64,000 nt of DNA from Brevibacillus_F sp035644815 (GTDB lineage: Bacteria > Bacillota > Bacilli > Brevibacillales > Brevibacillaceae): assembly GCA_035644815.1 (NCBI GenBank), contig DASQNU010000240.1, forward strand, positions 60,344 through 124,343, given 5' to 3'. The notes under the pieces are model-generated. The model searched no databases and was not told the origin of the DNA. It worked only from the letters and a program-made list of their open reading frames with translations. Positions 42,111 to 50,631 of the stretch are shown in pieces (positions within the stretch are counted from its first letter, which is position 1; every line of letters starts with the position of its first letter). The position numbers were made by a program, and so were the translations under genes.

Positions 42111-43409
42111 CTATTTTTCAGCCATCAGCTGTGGCAACCATAGTGATATTTCCGGCACATAAGTTATCAGGAACAAGACCGCAATCATGGCAAGCAAAAA
42201 CGGCATCAACGCTCGACTGGCTTTTCCAACAGATACTTTTCCGATGGCACAACCGACAAAGAGTACTGTGCCGACAGGCGGCGTTAATAACCCAATCCCT
42301 AAATTTAAGATCATCACGATTCCAAAGTGAACCGGATCCATGCCTAAAGAGGTTACAACTGGGTACAGGATCGGTGTCATAATCAAAATCAAAGGAGCCA
42401 TATCCATCGGCGCTCCGAGAATCAACAAGAGAATATTAATCATGAACAAAATGGTATACGGATTATCGGTAAAGCCCAAAAACAGGTCCGTTACCATCGC
42501 AGGGATCTTTAGGTAAGCCAGCACCCAGCCAAATGCGTCGGAAGCAGCTATAAGAAACAGCACCATGCAGATCGTCCGAAATGTTTTTTTCAAGATGACG
42601 ATCGAATGCGATAACGGTACATCCTTGTACACAAAGAATGTGAGAATAAAAGCGTACAGGCAAGCAATTGCCCCTGCTTCGGTAGCGGTAAACCATCCGC
42701 TAAAAATGCCACCCAAGATAATCACACCGGTCATCATTGAGAGAAACCCTTCTTTGACAATCCGGGGAATTTCATTAACAGGGATGGGATCACCCTTTGG
42801 ATAGTTCCGTTTCCGCGCGATGAAATAAGCGGTAATCATTAATACGATCAGAAGAACCAAGCATGGAATGACTCCAGCCATAAACAAGGCCGATACGGAC
42901 ACGCCACCTGCTGCTAGAGAATAAAGAATCATGTTATGACTGGGCGGCATGACCACACCTTGAATCGCTGCTGCTGAAGTCAAGCCAACCGTGAACTCCG
43001 GGTCATAACCCCTCTTTTTCATCGCCGGGATCAGGACAGAACCTACAGACGATGCGTCGGCAGCCGCAGAACCGGAGATGTTTCCAAAAAACATGCAGGC
43101 TACGCAGGTCACAAGGCCCAATCCGCCGCGAACCGCTCCGACAAATAGCTGAGCCAAGTTAATCAGACGGGTGGCCAGTCCCCCTTCACTCATGATTTGC
43201 CCTGCCAGGATAAAAAAGGGAATCGCCAACAGGCTATAAGAATCCAATCCCTTGATCATACGTTGACCAACGACCACCCATGGAATATCCAAGTAAATTA
43301 CGGTCAACAGGGTTGATCCCGCGATCGTAATCGCGATCGGAAAGCGAAGCAGCATCATGAGAACGAAGCTGGATACTAAAAGAATGGTAGCAATCGTGGT
43401 TACTGTCAT
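42111..43409 (-). CDS. dctM: TRAP transporter large permease (hexuronate locus)
   Basis: DctM permease of 432 residues with about 12 membrane segments. Motifs are LLAIPFFILAGQIMSEGG, SGSAAADASSVGSVLIPAM and LLTPPVGTVLFVGCAIGK. It overlaps the dctQ stop by 4 bases. Together with 43406-43909 and 40963-42003 it forms the importer of the uxa/uxu operon. Confidence 0.93.
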   Translation of the reverse strand: MTVTTIATILLVSSFVLMMLLRFPIAITIAGSTLLTVIYLDIPWVVVGQRMIKGLDSYSLLAIPFFILAGQIMSEGGLATRLINLAQLFVGAVRGGLGLVTCVACMFFGNISGSAAADASSVGSVLIPAMKKRGYDPEFTVGLTSAAAIQGVVMPPSHNMILYSLAAGGVSVSALFMAGVIPCLVLLIVLMITAYFIARKRNYPKGDPIPVNEIPRIVKEGFLSMMTGVIILGGIFSGWFTATEAGAIACLYAFILTFFVYKDVPLSHSIVILKKTFRTICMVLFLIAASDAFGWVLAYLKIPAMVTDLFLGFTDNPYTILFMINILLLILGAPMDMAPLILIMTPILYPVVTSLGMDPVHFGIVMILNLGIGLLTPPVGTVLFVGCAIGKVSVGKASRALMPFLLAMIAVLFLITYVPEISLWLPQLMAEK

Positions 43410-43909
43410 CTGGGCAGTTCCTCCTCCAATCCTTTGTGACGTCTCGTATCGATCCCAAGCATGGTCAGAACGCTATAGACACAGACCATTACACCGGTAA
43501 TCGGCATGATGATGTAGTAAAGACTATTTGTCCACCCTGTCGCAGGTAAGCGATTCGTATATTGGTCTACCGTAAAATTCCAGCCGTTGATCATCAAATA
43601 CGCGCCAAACAAAAAAATACATAGCGCGATGAACTTATCCCAATATTCATTAAATTTCTTGCCGAAAAGGTTTGTGATCGAATCCATGGCGATATGAAGA
43701 TGCTCGCGAAACCCGATTGCGATCCCCATAAACGAAAACCATACCATCAACAGCAATGTAACCTCTTCCGACCAAAAGAAAACATGGTTGAACAGCTTGC
43801 GGGTAAACACTTGAAGGATGACTATCAGCGTCATCACCGCAAGTGCGGCTAATGCAAAATTTTCAAAGAAAGAATCTAGGCGCAACGCCCATTTTTTTAT
43901 CGTTTTCAC
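43406..43909 (-). CDS. dctQ: TRAP transporter small permease (hexuronate locus)
   Basis: DctQ protein of 167 residues with four membrane segments and the family block VFFWSEEVTLLLMVWFSFMGIAIGFREHLHIAMDSI. It starts 19 bp after the SDR gene, so transport and catabolism share one transcript. Confidence 0.91.
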   Translation of the reverse strand: MKTIKKWALRLDSFFENFALAALAVMTLIVILQVFTRKLFNHVFFWSEEVTLLLMVWFSFMGIAIGFREHLHIAMDSITNLFGKKFNEYWDKFIALCIFLFGAYLMINGWNFTVDQYTNRLPATGWTNSLYYIIMPITGVMVCVYSVLTMLGIDTRRHKGLEEELPR

Positions 43910-43928
43910 ACGTCCTCCCCCTTTTCTT

Positions 43929-44786
43929 TTAGACTCCAGAGTAAGCTAAAAAGCCACCATCCACAGGGAGTGTAATCCCGGTGATAAAGCCCGACATATT
44001 TTCATCTGCCAGCCACAATACCGAGCCCAGTAGATCCTCAGGCGATCCGAATCTTCTCATCGGGGTATGAGCAATGATTTTATGGGATCGTTCCGTTAAG
44101 GTTCCATCCTCCTTCGTCAGCAGACGGCGATTTTGTTCGGTCAGAAAAAATCCTGGCGCGATGGCGTTCACCCTGATACCAGACTCAGCCAAATGAACAG
44201 CAAGCCATTGGGTAAAATTATTGATCGCTGCTTTGGCTGCACTATAGGCAGGCACCTTTGTCATGGGAGATGGTGCACTCATTGAGGAAATATTGATGAT
44301 GATGGCGCCTTTTCGATACAGCATTTTCAAGGAAAATACCTGGGTTGGAAGCAAGGTGCCGAGCAGATTCAAGTCAAAGACATAACGAAATCCTTCTTCC
44401 GTTAGATCATAAAAAGTCGTGAGTTCCTTGTTGGCGAGATCCTCCCTTGCAAACGTTTCTTTCGAGGTGATCCCAGCTGGATGATTGCCTCCTGCGCCAT
44501 TGATCAAAATATCGCAACCGCCAAATTGTTCGGACACGATTTTCTCCGCGCGCCTCACGTCTTCGATATCTAATACATTGCACGCGATCGCCAGTGCTGT
44601 CCCGCCCGCGTCTCTAATCTCCTCGGCTACACGCTCCCCCTTTTCCGCTGTACGATTGAGGATCGCTACCTTCACTCCTTGACGGCCAAGCTCTTTCGCC
44701 ATGGCGCTGCACAGAACTCCGCCGCCGCCTGTGATCACCGCGACTTTTCCTTGTAAATTCGGATTAATGGGAAGCATTCCGCTCAA
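43929..44786 (-). CDS. SDR-family oxidoreductase, probable D-mannonate oxidoreductase (fructuronate reductase)
   Basis: Short-chain dehydrogenase of 285 residues. The NAD(P) motif is AVITGGGGVLCSAMAKEL, with NGAGGNHPAG, and the catalytic Ser and YxxxK are in ISSMSAPSPMTKVPAYSAAKAA. B. subtilis uses an SDR (UxuB/YjmF) next to uxuA for the fructuronate-mannonate step, and this gene overlaps the uxuA stop by 23 bp, so that role is likely. The family is certain, the substrate inferred from position. Confidence 0.88.
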   Translation of the reverse strand: MSGMLPINPNLQGKVAVITGGGGVLCSAMAKELGRQGVKVAILNRTAEKGERVAEEIRDAGGTALAIACNVLDIEDVRRAEKIVSEQFGGCDILINGAGGNHPAGITSKETFAREDLANKELTTFYDLTEEGFRYVFDLNLLGTLLPTQVFSLKMLYRKGAIIINISSMSAPSPMTKVPAYSAAKAAINNFTQWLAVHLAESGIRVNAIAPGFFLTEQNRRLLTKEDGTLTERSHKIIAHTPMRRFGSPEDLLGSVLWLADENMSGFITGITLPVDGGFLAYSGV

Positions 44787-45849
44787 CCACCTTTGCTCTT
44801 TCTAGAGAATCCCAAATTCCCCAAAGGTACATGATGCCAAGCGCCCGATCATAGAGACCGTACCCTGGTCGACATTCTTCATCGAATATGTGTCTGCCGT
44901 GGTCGGGTCGCACGTAGCCAGTAAACCCGTTGTCATGATAAGCCTTTACGATCTCAAAAATATCAACCGTACCGTCCTGAGTACGATGCGAGGTCTCGAT
45001 AAAATCGCCGTTCTCAAAGACACGTACGTTGCGGATATGCGCAAATGGGATACGGTCTGCAAATTCTCGAATCATGGAGGGGATATCATTTTTGGGATTT
45101 GCCCCAAGAGACCCGCTGCAAAGCGTCACACCGTTATAGGGATTATCTACAAGCTGCAACAAACGACGTATGTTATCTTGATTGGTGATAATTCTTGGCA
45201 GTCCGAAGATGGACCAAGGTGGATCATCCGGATGGATCGCCATCTTGATGTCATGCTTTTCAGCGACAGGAATGATCCGTTCCAAGAAATACTGCAGGTT
45301 GTTCCATAAATCTTCCTCCGTCACGCCCTGATAGGCTTCAAACAGCCCGGCTAAATGCTTCAATCTTTCAGGCTCCCATCCAGGCATGACATACTGAGGA
45401 TTACCCGAGATTTTTTCAACCAGCTCCATCGGGTCCATGTTGTCGACCTTCGCTTTTTCGAAAAACAACGCCGTCGATCCGTCTTCTAATTCTTTATGAA
45501 GTTCGGTACGGGTCCAATCGAATACGGGCATAAAATTGTAGCAAATCACCTTTACGCCAACCTGGCTCAGTTTTTCGATGGTCCGTATATAGTTCTCGAT
45601 ATATTGCTCACGTGTCGGAAGTCCGAGTTTGATATCCTCGTGAACATTCACGCTCTCAACCACGTCAATGTGAAAACCGTAACGATCCGCTTGTTCTTTC
45701 ACTTGCAAAATTTTTTTCATCGGCCACTCTTCACCGGCAGGGACATCATGGAGAGCCCATACGATTCCTGTCACACCGGGGATTTGCTTGATATGACGGA
45801 GAGGAATTTTATCATTATGCTCCCCATACCAACGGAAACCCATTTTCAT
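44764..45849 (-). CDS. uxuA: mannonate dehydratase
   Basis: Converts D-mannonate to 2-keto-3-deoxygluconate in glucuronate breakdown. The protein has 361 residues from the ATG at 45849. Signature segments are FRWYGEHNDK at the start, GVTGIVWALHDVPAGEEW, VICYNFMPVFDWTRT, MAIHPDDPPWSIFGLPRI and GYVRPDHGRHIF, which hold the metal-binding Asp, His and Cys. They closely follow B. subtilis UxuA. The start lies 5 bp after the uxaC stop. Confidence 0.95.
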   Translation of the reverse strand: MKMGFRWYGEHNDKIPLRHIKQIPGVTGIVWALHDVPAGEEWPMKKILQVKEQADRYGFHIDVVESVNVHEDIKLGLPTREQYIENYIRTIEKLSQVGVKVICYNFMPVFDWTRTELHKELEDGSTALFFEKAKVDNMDPMELVEKISGNPQYVMPGWEPERLKHLAGLFEAYQGVTEEDLWNNLQYFLERIIPVAEKHDIKMAIHPDDPPWSIFGLPRIITNQDNIRRLLQLVDNPYNGVTLCSGSLGANPKNDIPSMIREFADRIPFAHIRNVRVFENGDFIETSHRTQDGTVDIFEIVKAYHDNGFTGYVRPDHGRHIFDEECRPGYGLYDRALGIMYLWGIWDSLERAKVVERNASH

Positions 45850-45854
45850 TCCTG

Positions 45855-47294
45855 TCACACTCCTCTCCCAACTTCTCTCAAGCTTGAATCTGCATAGAAG
45901 CCAAAATACGTTTTTGCGTTGACATAACATATATTTTGTAAAATGGTCCTGAGCAGTTCGCGATCATCCGGGAATTCTCCTTGCTCGACCCATTCGCCAA
46001 TCACATTGCATAGAATTCTTCGGAAATATTCATGTCTCGTGTAGGACAAAAAACTTCTGGAGTCCGTCAGCATGCCCACAAATCGACTTAACAGACCACA
46101 ATCTGCCAATACTTTGATTTGCTGAATCATTCCGTCTTTGGTGTCATTAAACCACCATGCAGAGCCAAATTGCATCTTCCCTGCTATCCCTCCGCCTTGG
46201 AACGATCCTATCAGCGTGGCGAGAATGTGATAGTCCTTTGGATTCAATGAATAGAGAATCGTTTTGGGCAAGCTATTGTTCGCTTCGAGTGCATTCAACA
46301 ATCCGCAAAGCGGTTGTGCGATCAAGCTGTCATTAATCGAGTCGTAGCCGGTATCAGGTCCAAGCCGTTGAAACATCTTCCTGTTATTATTTCTGGCTGC
46401 ATTGATATGAAATTGCATCGCCCATCCTAATTCGTGATACAGTCTGCCTAAAAAAAGCAACGTGTAGGTTTTATATTTTTTCTCCTCCTCTAAGCTGACC
46501 GGTTTATACCGCAGCGCCTTCTCAAAAATTGCGGATGCTTCCTCTTTGGTGGTTTCCCTAAAAGGAACATCATCCAGTGCGTGGTCAGAGATGCGACCAC
46601 CGACAGAATGAAAGAAATGAACACGTGATTCGAGAGCGCTTAAAAACTGGTCGTAATTGTCGATCGCTTGCCCACTTGCCTCCGCTAAATTGTGCACCCA
46701 GTCTAAGAAGGAATCGCGGTTAATTTCGAGTGCTTTGTCAGGACGAAAAGACGGAAGAACCGCCACATCAAAGTCAGGAAGCTCTTTCATTTTGCGATGA
46801 TACACTAACGTATCTGCGGGATCATCGGTGGTGACGACCACTTTGACATTTGATTTCTGAATCAAATCTCTGGCACCGAAGTCGGCTTGCTGCAACAGCG
46901 TATTCGCCTTTTCCCAGATCGTCGCCGCATTCTGTTCATTCAGCAGCTCCTCTATGCCAAAGTAGCGCTGCAGCTCCAGATGTGACCAGTGATACAGCGG
47001 ATTGCCGATGGTCATGGGGATCGTTTTTGCATAGGCGAGAAACTTTTCATAATCGTCAGCATCACCGGTAATCAACCGTTCTTCGATGCCATTGGCCCGC
47101 ATCACGCGCCATTTGTAATGATCGCCCTTTAGCCATATTTCCGTGAGATTTTGATAGCGTTTGTTTTCATAGATTTCCTGTGGGTTTAAATGGCAGTGGT
47201 AGTCGATAATCGGCATATGCTTGGCTACATCGTGATATAGATCGATGGCGGTTTGGTTTGAGAGCAGGAAGTTTTCATCGAGAAATTTCTTCAT
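45855..47294 (-). CDS. uxaC: glucuronate/galacturonate isomerase
   Basis: Uronate isomerase of 479 residues, the usual length, amidohydrolase-fold. It interconverts galacturonate with tagaturonate and glucuronate with fructuronate, the entry step for both arms. Motifs are HMPIIDYHCHLNPQEIYEN (metal His), WRVMRANGIEE and a C-terminal YTRHEYFRRILCNVIG block. It overlaps the uxaB gene by 20 bp. Confidence 0.96.
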   Translation of the reverse strand: MKKFLDENFLLSNQTAIDLYHDVAKHMPIIDYHCHLNPQEIYENKRYQNLTEIWLKGDHYKWRVMRANGIEERLITGDADDYEKFLAYAKTIPMTIGNPLYHWSHLELQRYFGIEELLNEQNAATIWEKANTLLQQADFGARDLIQKSNVKVVVTTDDPADTLVYHRKMKELPDFDVAVLPSFRPDKALEINRDSFLDWVHNLAEASGQAIDNYDQFLSALESRVHFFHSVGGRISDHALDDVPFRETTKEEASAIFEKALRYKPVSLEEEKKYKTYTLLFLGRLYHELGWAMQFHINAARNNNRKMFQRLGPDTGYDSINDSLIAQPLCGLLNALEANNSLPKTILYSLNPKDYHILATLIGSFQGGGIAGKMQFGSAWWFNDTKDGMIQQIKVLADCGLLSRFVGMLTDSRSFLSYTRHEYFRRILCNVIGEWVEQGEFPDDRELLRTILQNICYVNAKTYFGFYADSSLREVGRGV

Positions 47295-48804
47295 ACCGTA
47301 CCTCTCCTTCCAACAATTTTCTGACCGCGTTTTGCATCCCTAGTTGGGTAATGAGCGTGACATACCGATGGACTTTATCCGCCAAATCGGGAATCTCCAG
47401 CAGACTTTGCCCCCATAGGCCTTCATGATGCAGAATTTTCTTGATCGCATCCAGCAGTTGCCCCTCTTTTCCTTCATACGCTGCCCATGCTTCTTCCAGA
47501 AAGGAAATGGTTTCCGGTTGTTCCCGTACCGTATACTCCTGACCATCCCACGTGCAAGTCAGCGTATTTTCTCCCGTTTTTCTACCCCGGTAAAATGTGA
47601 GGAGGGCTGCAAGGGAGAAGGAAATGATCGGTGGCAGCCTCTGCTCCTTCTCTACCGTTTCTAGTAACGTCGGCAGTAGCCTCGTCTTGAATTTGGCAAA
47701 TGAGTTCAGTGCTATGTCTAACAGATAATGTCTGGTAAAAGGATTGCGGAAACGTTCCATGACCGATTCCCTGTATGCCTTGCTCACTGATGTAGATCCG
47801 TCAACCGTAGGCACTATCTCTTCATCCATGCCCTTTTCGATCAAGCTGCGCAGCAATTCGTCTTGCATGGTTTCAAACACCGTTTCTTTCCCGCAGAGAA
47901 ACGCAACCGGCACCATCAACGTATGAGCCCCATTTAAGATTCTTACCTTCATGTCCCGAAACGGTTTAACCTGTGCCCAATGCACGTTCAATCCAGCCTC
48001 ATGGAAGGGGATGGCTCGCGCTGTCTCTTCATCGGCCTCGATGACAAATAAATGATAGGGCTCTCCAATGGTAAGCAATTGATCCACATAACCGAGGCGT
48101 GCGCTGTACTCTTCCGCCTCGTCTTTTGGAAAGCCAGTCACGATGCGGTCAACCAAGGTATTGCAGAAGCGGTTGGAAAGCTCTATCCATTGCAAAAAGT
48201 CAGCCGGAAGACGCCAATCATCCGCAATCGACATAACAATTTCCTTTAAAACATCCCCATTATTTTCAACCAATTCGCAGGGGAAGATGGTCATTGCCGT
48301 TTCACTACTGTCCCCTAGCACTTTGAAGCGATGATAGAGAAATGCGGTCAGTTTACCGGGAAAAGACAAAGGAGATTGTTCGGGAACATAGGGCTCTTTC
48401 ATGTATGTGATTCCTGCTTCTGTCGTGTTTGAGATAATAAATTCAACATCCGGGTCTTCCGCTAACCGCAACACTTCCGACCATTGCTCATAAGGGTTTA
48501 TCCCTCTGCTAATCGAGGAAATGAGCTCGATATGTTCTACCGTTCTCCCATTCTCGATTCCTCTCAGGATACAGGTATACAAGCCATCCTGAGACTGGAG
48601 CTTGGGTACCACTTTTCCGTGAGGAGTCGGTTGGATTGCTGCGATTCTCCCCTGAAAAAGTCCCTTCTTATTCAGCTGATGCACCATCCAATCGATAAAT
48701 CCCCGCAAAAAGTTGCCTTCCCCGAACTGGACGATTCTTTCCGGAAGCTGGTCAACAAGCAGCCTCTCTGATTCTGATAGAAATGATTGCCGTAAGCCTC
48801 GCAA
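47275..48804 (-). CDS. uxaB: tagaturonate reductase (altronate oxidoreductase)
   Basis: NAD-dependent reductase of 509 residues of the mannitol-dehydrogenase family, giving altronate from tagaturonate. The N-terminal nucleotide motif is RIVQFGEGNFLRGFIDWM; FIISNTTEAGITY and the catalytic Lys-Asn region in RNPFTRHYLLDIALNSFAKFKTRL follow. It starts at a TTG (no in-frame ATG upstream before a stop), 30 bp after uxaA. Confidence 0.95.
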   Translation of the reverse strand: MRGLRQSFLSESERLLVDQLPERIVQFGEGNFLRGFIDWMVHQLNKKGLFQGRIAAIQPTPHGKVVPKLQSQDGLYTCILRGIENGRTVEHIELISSISRGINPYEQWSEVLRLAEDPDVEFIISNTTEAGITYMKEPYVPEQSPLSFPGKLTAFLYHRFKVLGDSSETAMTIFPCELVENNGDVLKEIVMSIADDWRLPADFLQWIELSNRFCNTLVDRIVTGFPKDEAEEYSARLGYVDQLLTIGEPYHLFVIEADEETARAIPFHEAGLNVHWAQVKPFRDMKVRILNGAHTLMVPVAFLCGKETVFETMQDELLRSLIEKGMDEEIVPTVDGSTSVSKAYRESVMERFRNPFTRHYLLDIALNSFAKFKTRLLPTLLETVEKEQRLPPIISFSLAALLTFYRGRKTGENTLTCTWDGQEYTVREQPETISFLEEAWAAYEGKEGQLLDAIKKILHHEGLWGQSLLEIPDLADKVHRYVTLITQLGMQNAVRKLLEGEVRYEEISR

Positions 48805-48834
48805 GGATATGGATGCCCCTCTCCAATCGGATTT

Positions 48835-50328
48835 TCAAAGAATAACTCCTTCTTTAAAAATGGCAATTTCTTTAAAGCCATACTCCTCGTTTTTGGTCCG
48901 TTGATCCCCTGAAGCGACCTTTACGATGTAGTCGAACAGCTCCTGTGTCAACTCACCCATCTCTTTTCCATCTAGCAACTGGCCCGCATTAAAATCAATC
49001 CATCGTTCCTTTTTCTCGGCTAACGCGGTATTGGTGGATATTTTCACTGTCGGGACTGGTCCGCCAAATGGTGTGCCTCTGCCCGTCGTAAACAAGATGA
49101 GATGAGCACCTGCTGCTGCCAGATTTGTAACCGAAATCAGATCGTTTCCCGGACCCTGTACTAGGTTCAATCCCGCCTTTGATACCCTTCCACCATACGG
49201 CAATACATCCACGACCTGCGCAAACCCACTCTTTTGCACACAGCCCAGTGATTTTTCCTCCAGCGTGGTTATCCCACCCGCTTTGTTGCCGGGTGAAGGG
49301 TTTTCATAAACGACTTGATCATGCTTGATAAAGTATTCCTTGCAACCGTTGATCAAGCTCACCAGCTTTGAAAAGACCTCCTCATTCGCCGAGCGTTCCA
49401 TCAGGATCTTCTCTGCGCCAAACATTTCAGGGACTTCCGTCATAATCGTCGTCGCTCCATGGGAGATGCAAAGATCGGAAAAGCTACCGACTAATGGATT
49501 CGCGGTAATGCCGGAGAAGCCGTCCGAGCCTCCGCATTTTAAACCGATCTTTAACTGTGAAATCGGGATGGGCTCTCTTTCGTGCCCGGCAGCATAAGCT
49601 GCTAGTTCCCTCAACAGCGCTAACCCTGCCTCCAGTTCATCGTCAACCTCTTGGCTCACAAGAAACTTCACTCGCTGTTCATCATAGTCACCCAAAACCT
49701 GTTTAAACAGCTCCACATAATTGTTTTCACAGCCTAGCCCGAGTACGAGGACGCCGCCAGCATTTGGATGATGAACGAGGTTGCTTAAAATCGTCTGGGT
49801 ATGTTTGAGGTCATCACCCAGCTGTGAACAGCCGTATGGATGTGCAAAATGAAAGAATCCATCCACGTTCGCTGTAGCAAGAACTTGGTTTGCTGTTTTG
49901 GCGAGAACCTCTGCTGTTTTGTTTATACAACCAACCGTATTGATAATCCATATTTCGTTACGAATCCCGACATCACCGTTACTTCGGCGGTAACCCTGGA
50001 AGATATGGGAAACTTGCGAACTTACAAACTTTTGCACATTTCCCGCTTGGTACTGGTATGCTTCCGTACCTTCCAAGTTGGTCTGAACGTTATGAGTATG
50101 AACCCACTCCCCAGCTAAAATATTCTGTTTGGCGCGACCGATTGGATAGCCAAATTTGATAACGTTTTCATTTTCTTTCATGTCAATAATGGCAAGCTTA
50201 TGTCCTTGAGGTATGTCTTGTTTCACAATAAGGTTTTTGCCATTGACCGTAATCTCTTCCCCCATCAATAGAGGCTCTAATGCAATCATGACGGTGTCTT
50301 CTTTGTGGATTCCATGAATCTTTTTCAT
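48835..50328 (-). CDS. uxaA: altronate dehydratase
   Basis: Converts D-altronate to 2-keto-3-deoxygluconate. The product has 497 residues from the ATG at 50328 (GAGGGGG site), matching E. coli UxaA (about 495). It has the N-terminal SAF domain (about 1-90, GHKLAIIDMKENENVIKFGYPIG) and the catalytic part with iron-site features: GIRNEIWIINTVGCINKTAE, ANVDGFFHFAHPYGCSQLG, GLKCGGSDGFSGITANP. It is the first gene of the hexuronate operon. Confidence 0.96.
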   Translation of the reverse strand: MKKIHGIHKEDTVMIALEPLLMGEEITVNGKNLIVKQDIPQGHKLAIIDMKENENVIKFGYPIGRAKQNILAGEWVHTHNVQTNLEGTEAYQYQAGNVQKFVSSQVSHIFQGYRRSNGDVGIRNEIWIINTVGCINKTAEVLAKTANQVLATANVDGFFHFAHPYGCSQLGDDLKHTQTILSNLVHHPNAGGVLVLGLGCENNYVELFKQVLGDYDEQRVKFLVSQEVDDELEAGLALLRELAAYAAGHEREPIPISQLKIGLKCGGSDGFSGITANPLVGSFSDLCISHGATTIMTEVPEMFGAEKILMERSANEEVFSKLVSLINGCKEYFIKHDQVVYENPSPGNKAGGITTLEEKSLGCVQKSGFAQVVDVLPYGGRVSKAGLNLVQGPGNDLISVTNLAAAGAHLILFTTGRGTPFGGPVPTVKISTNTALAEKKERWIDFNAGQLLDGKEMGELTQELFDYIVKVASGDQRTKNEEYGFKEIAIFKEGVIL

Positions 50329-50631
50329 CGCATCCCCCTCACGTTGTGTGATTTTTCTGCCAATACATTCATCTGAAATCATTGTAATGAATGTTTCGCT
50401 GCAACAAAATTTAATATCTTTGTGTAAATAATCAAATTTTTTATGTCTCACAGGAGGAACTCACCTCTGCAAACACCCGTTCTTTTTTCATAGATTCCTC
50501 TTCTGTTGTCCATCTCCTTATATCATCACGCATAGGTAATTAGTTCGAATTTTCTAAATTAATATTGTCTATCCATTTTTCCTGTGTTTTCATTTTCATA
50601 GAGGAAACTGTTGGTAATATGGGAGGGATTG
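50329..50631. promoter_or_regulatory. divergent intergenic region with an 8-bp inverted repeat
   Basis: Between uxaA (minus) and the PBP gene (plus) there is no gene. An inverted repeat ACATTCAT (50365-50372) / ATGAATGT (50387-50394) lies 37 bp before uxaA and could be an operator or a leader hairpin. The minus strand has TTGATT and TATTAA-like boxes near 50410-50435 but no strong promoter, consistent with activator dependence. A PBP promoter is not obvious. Confidence 0.4.
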
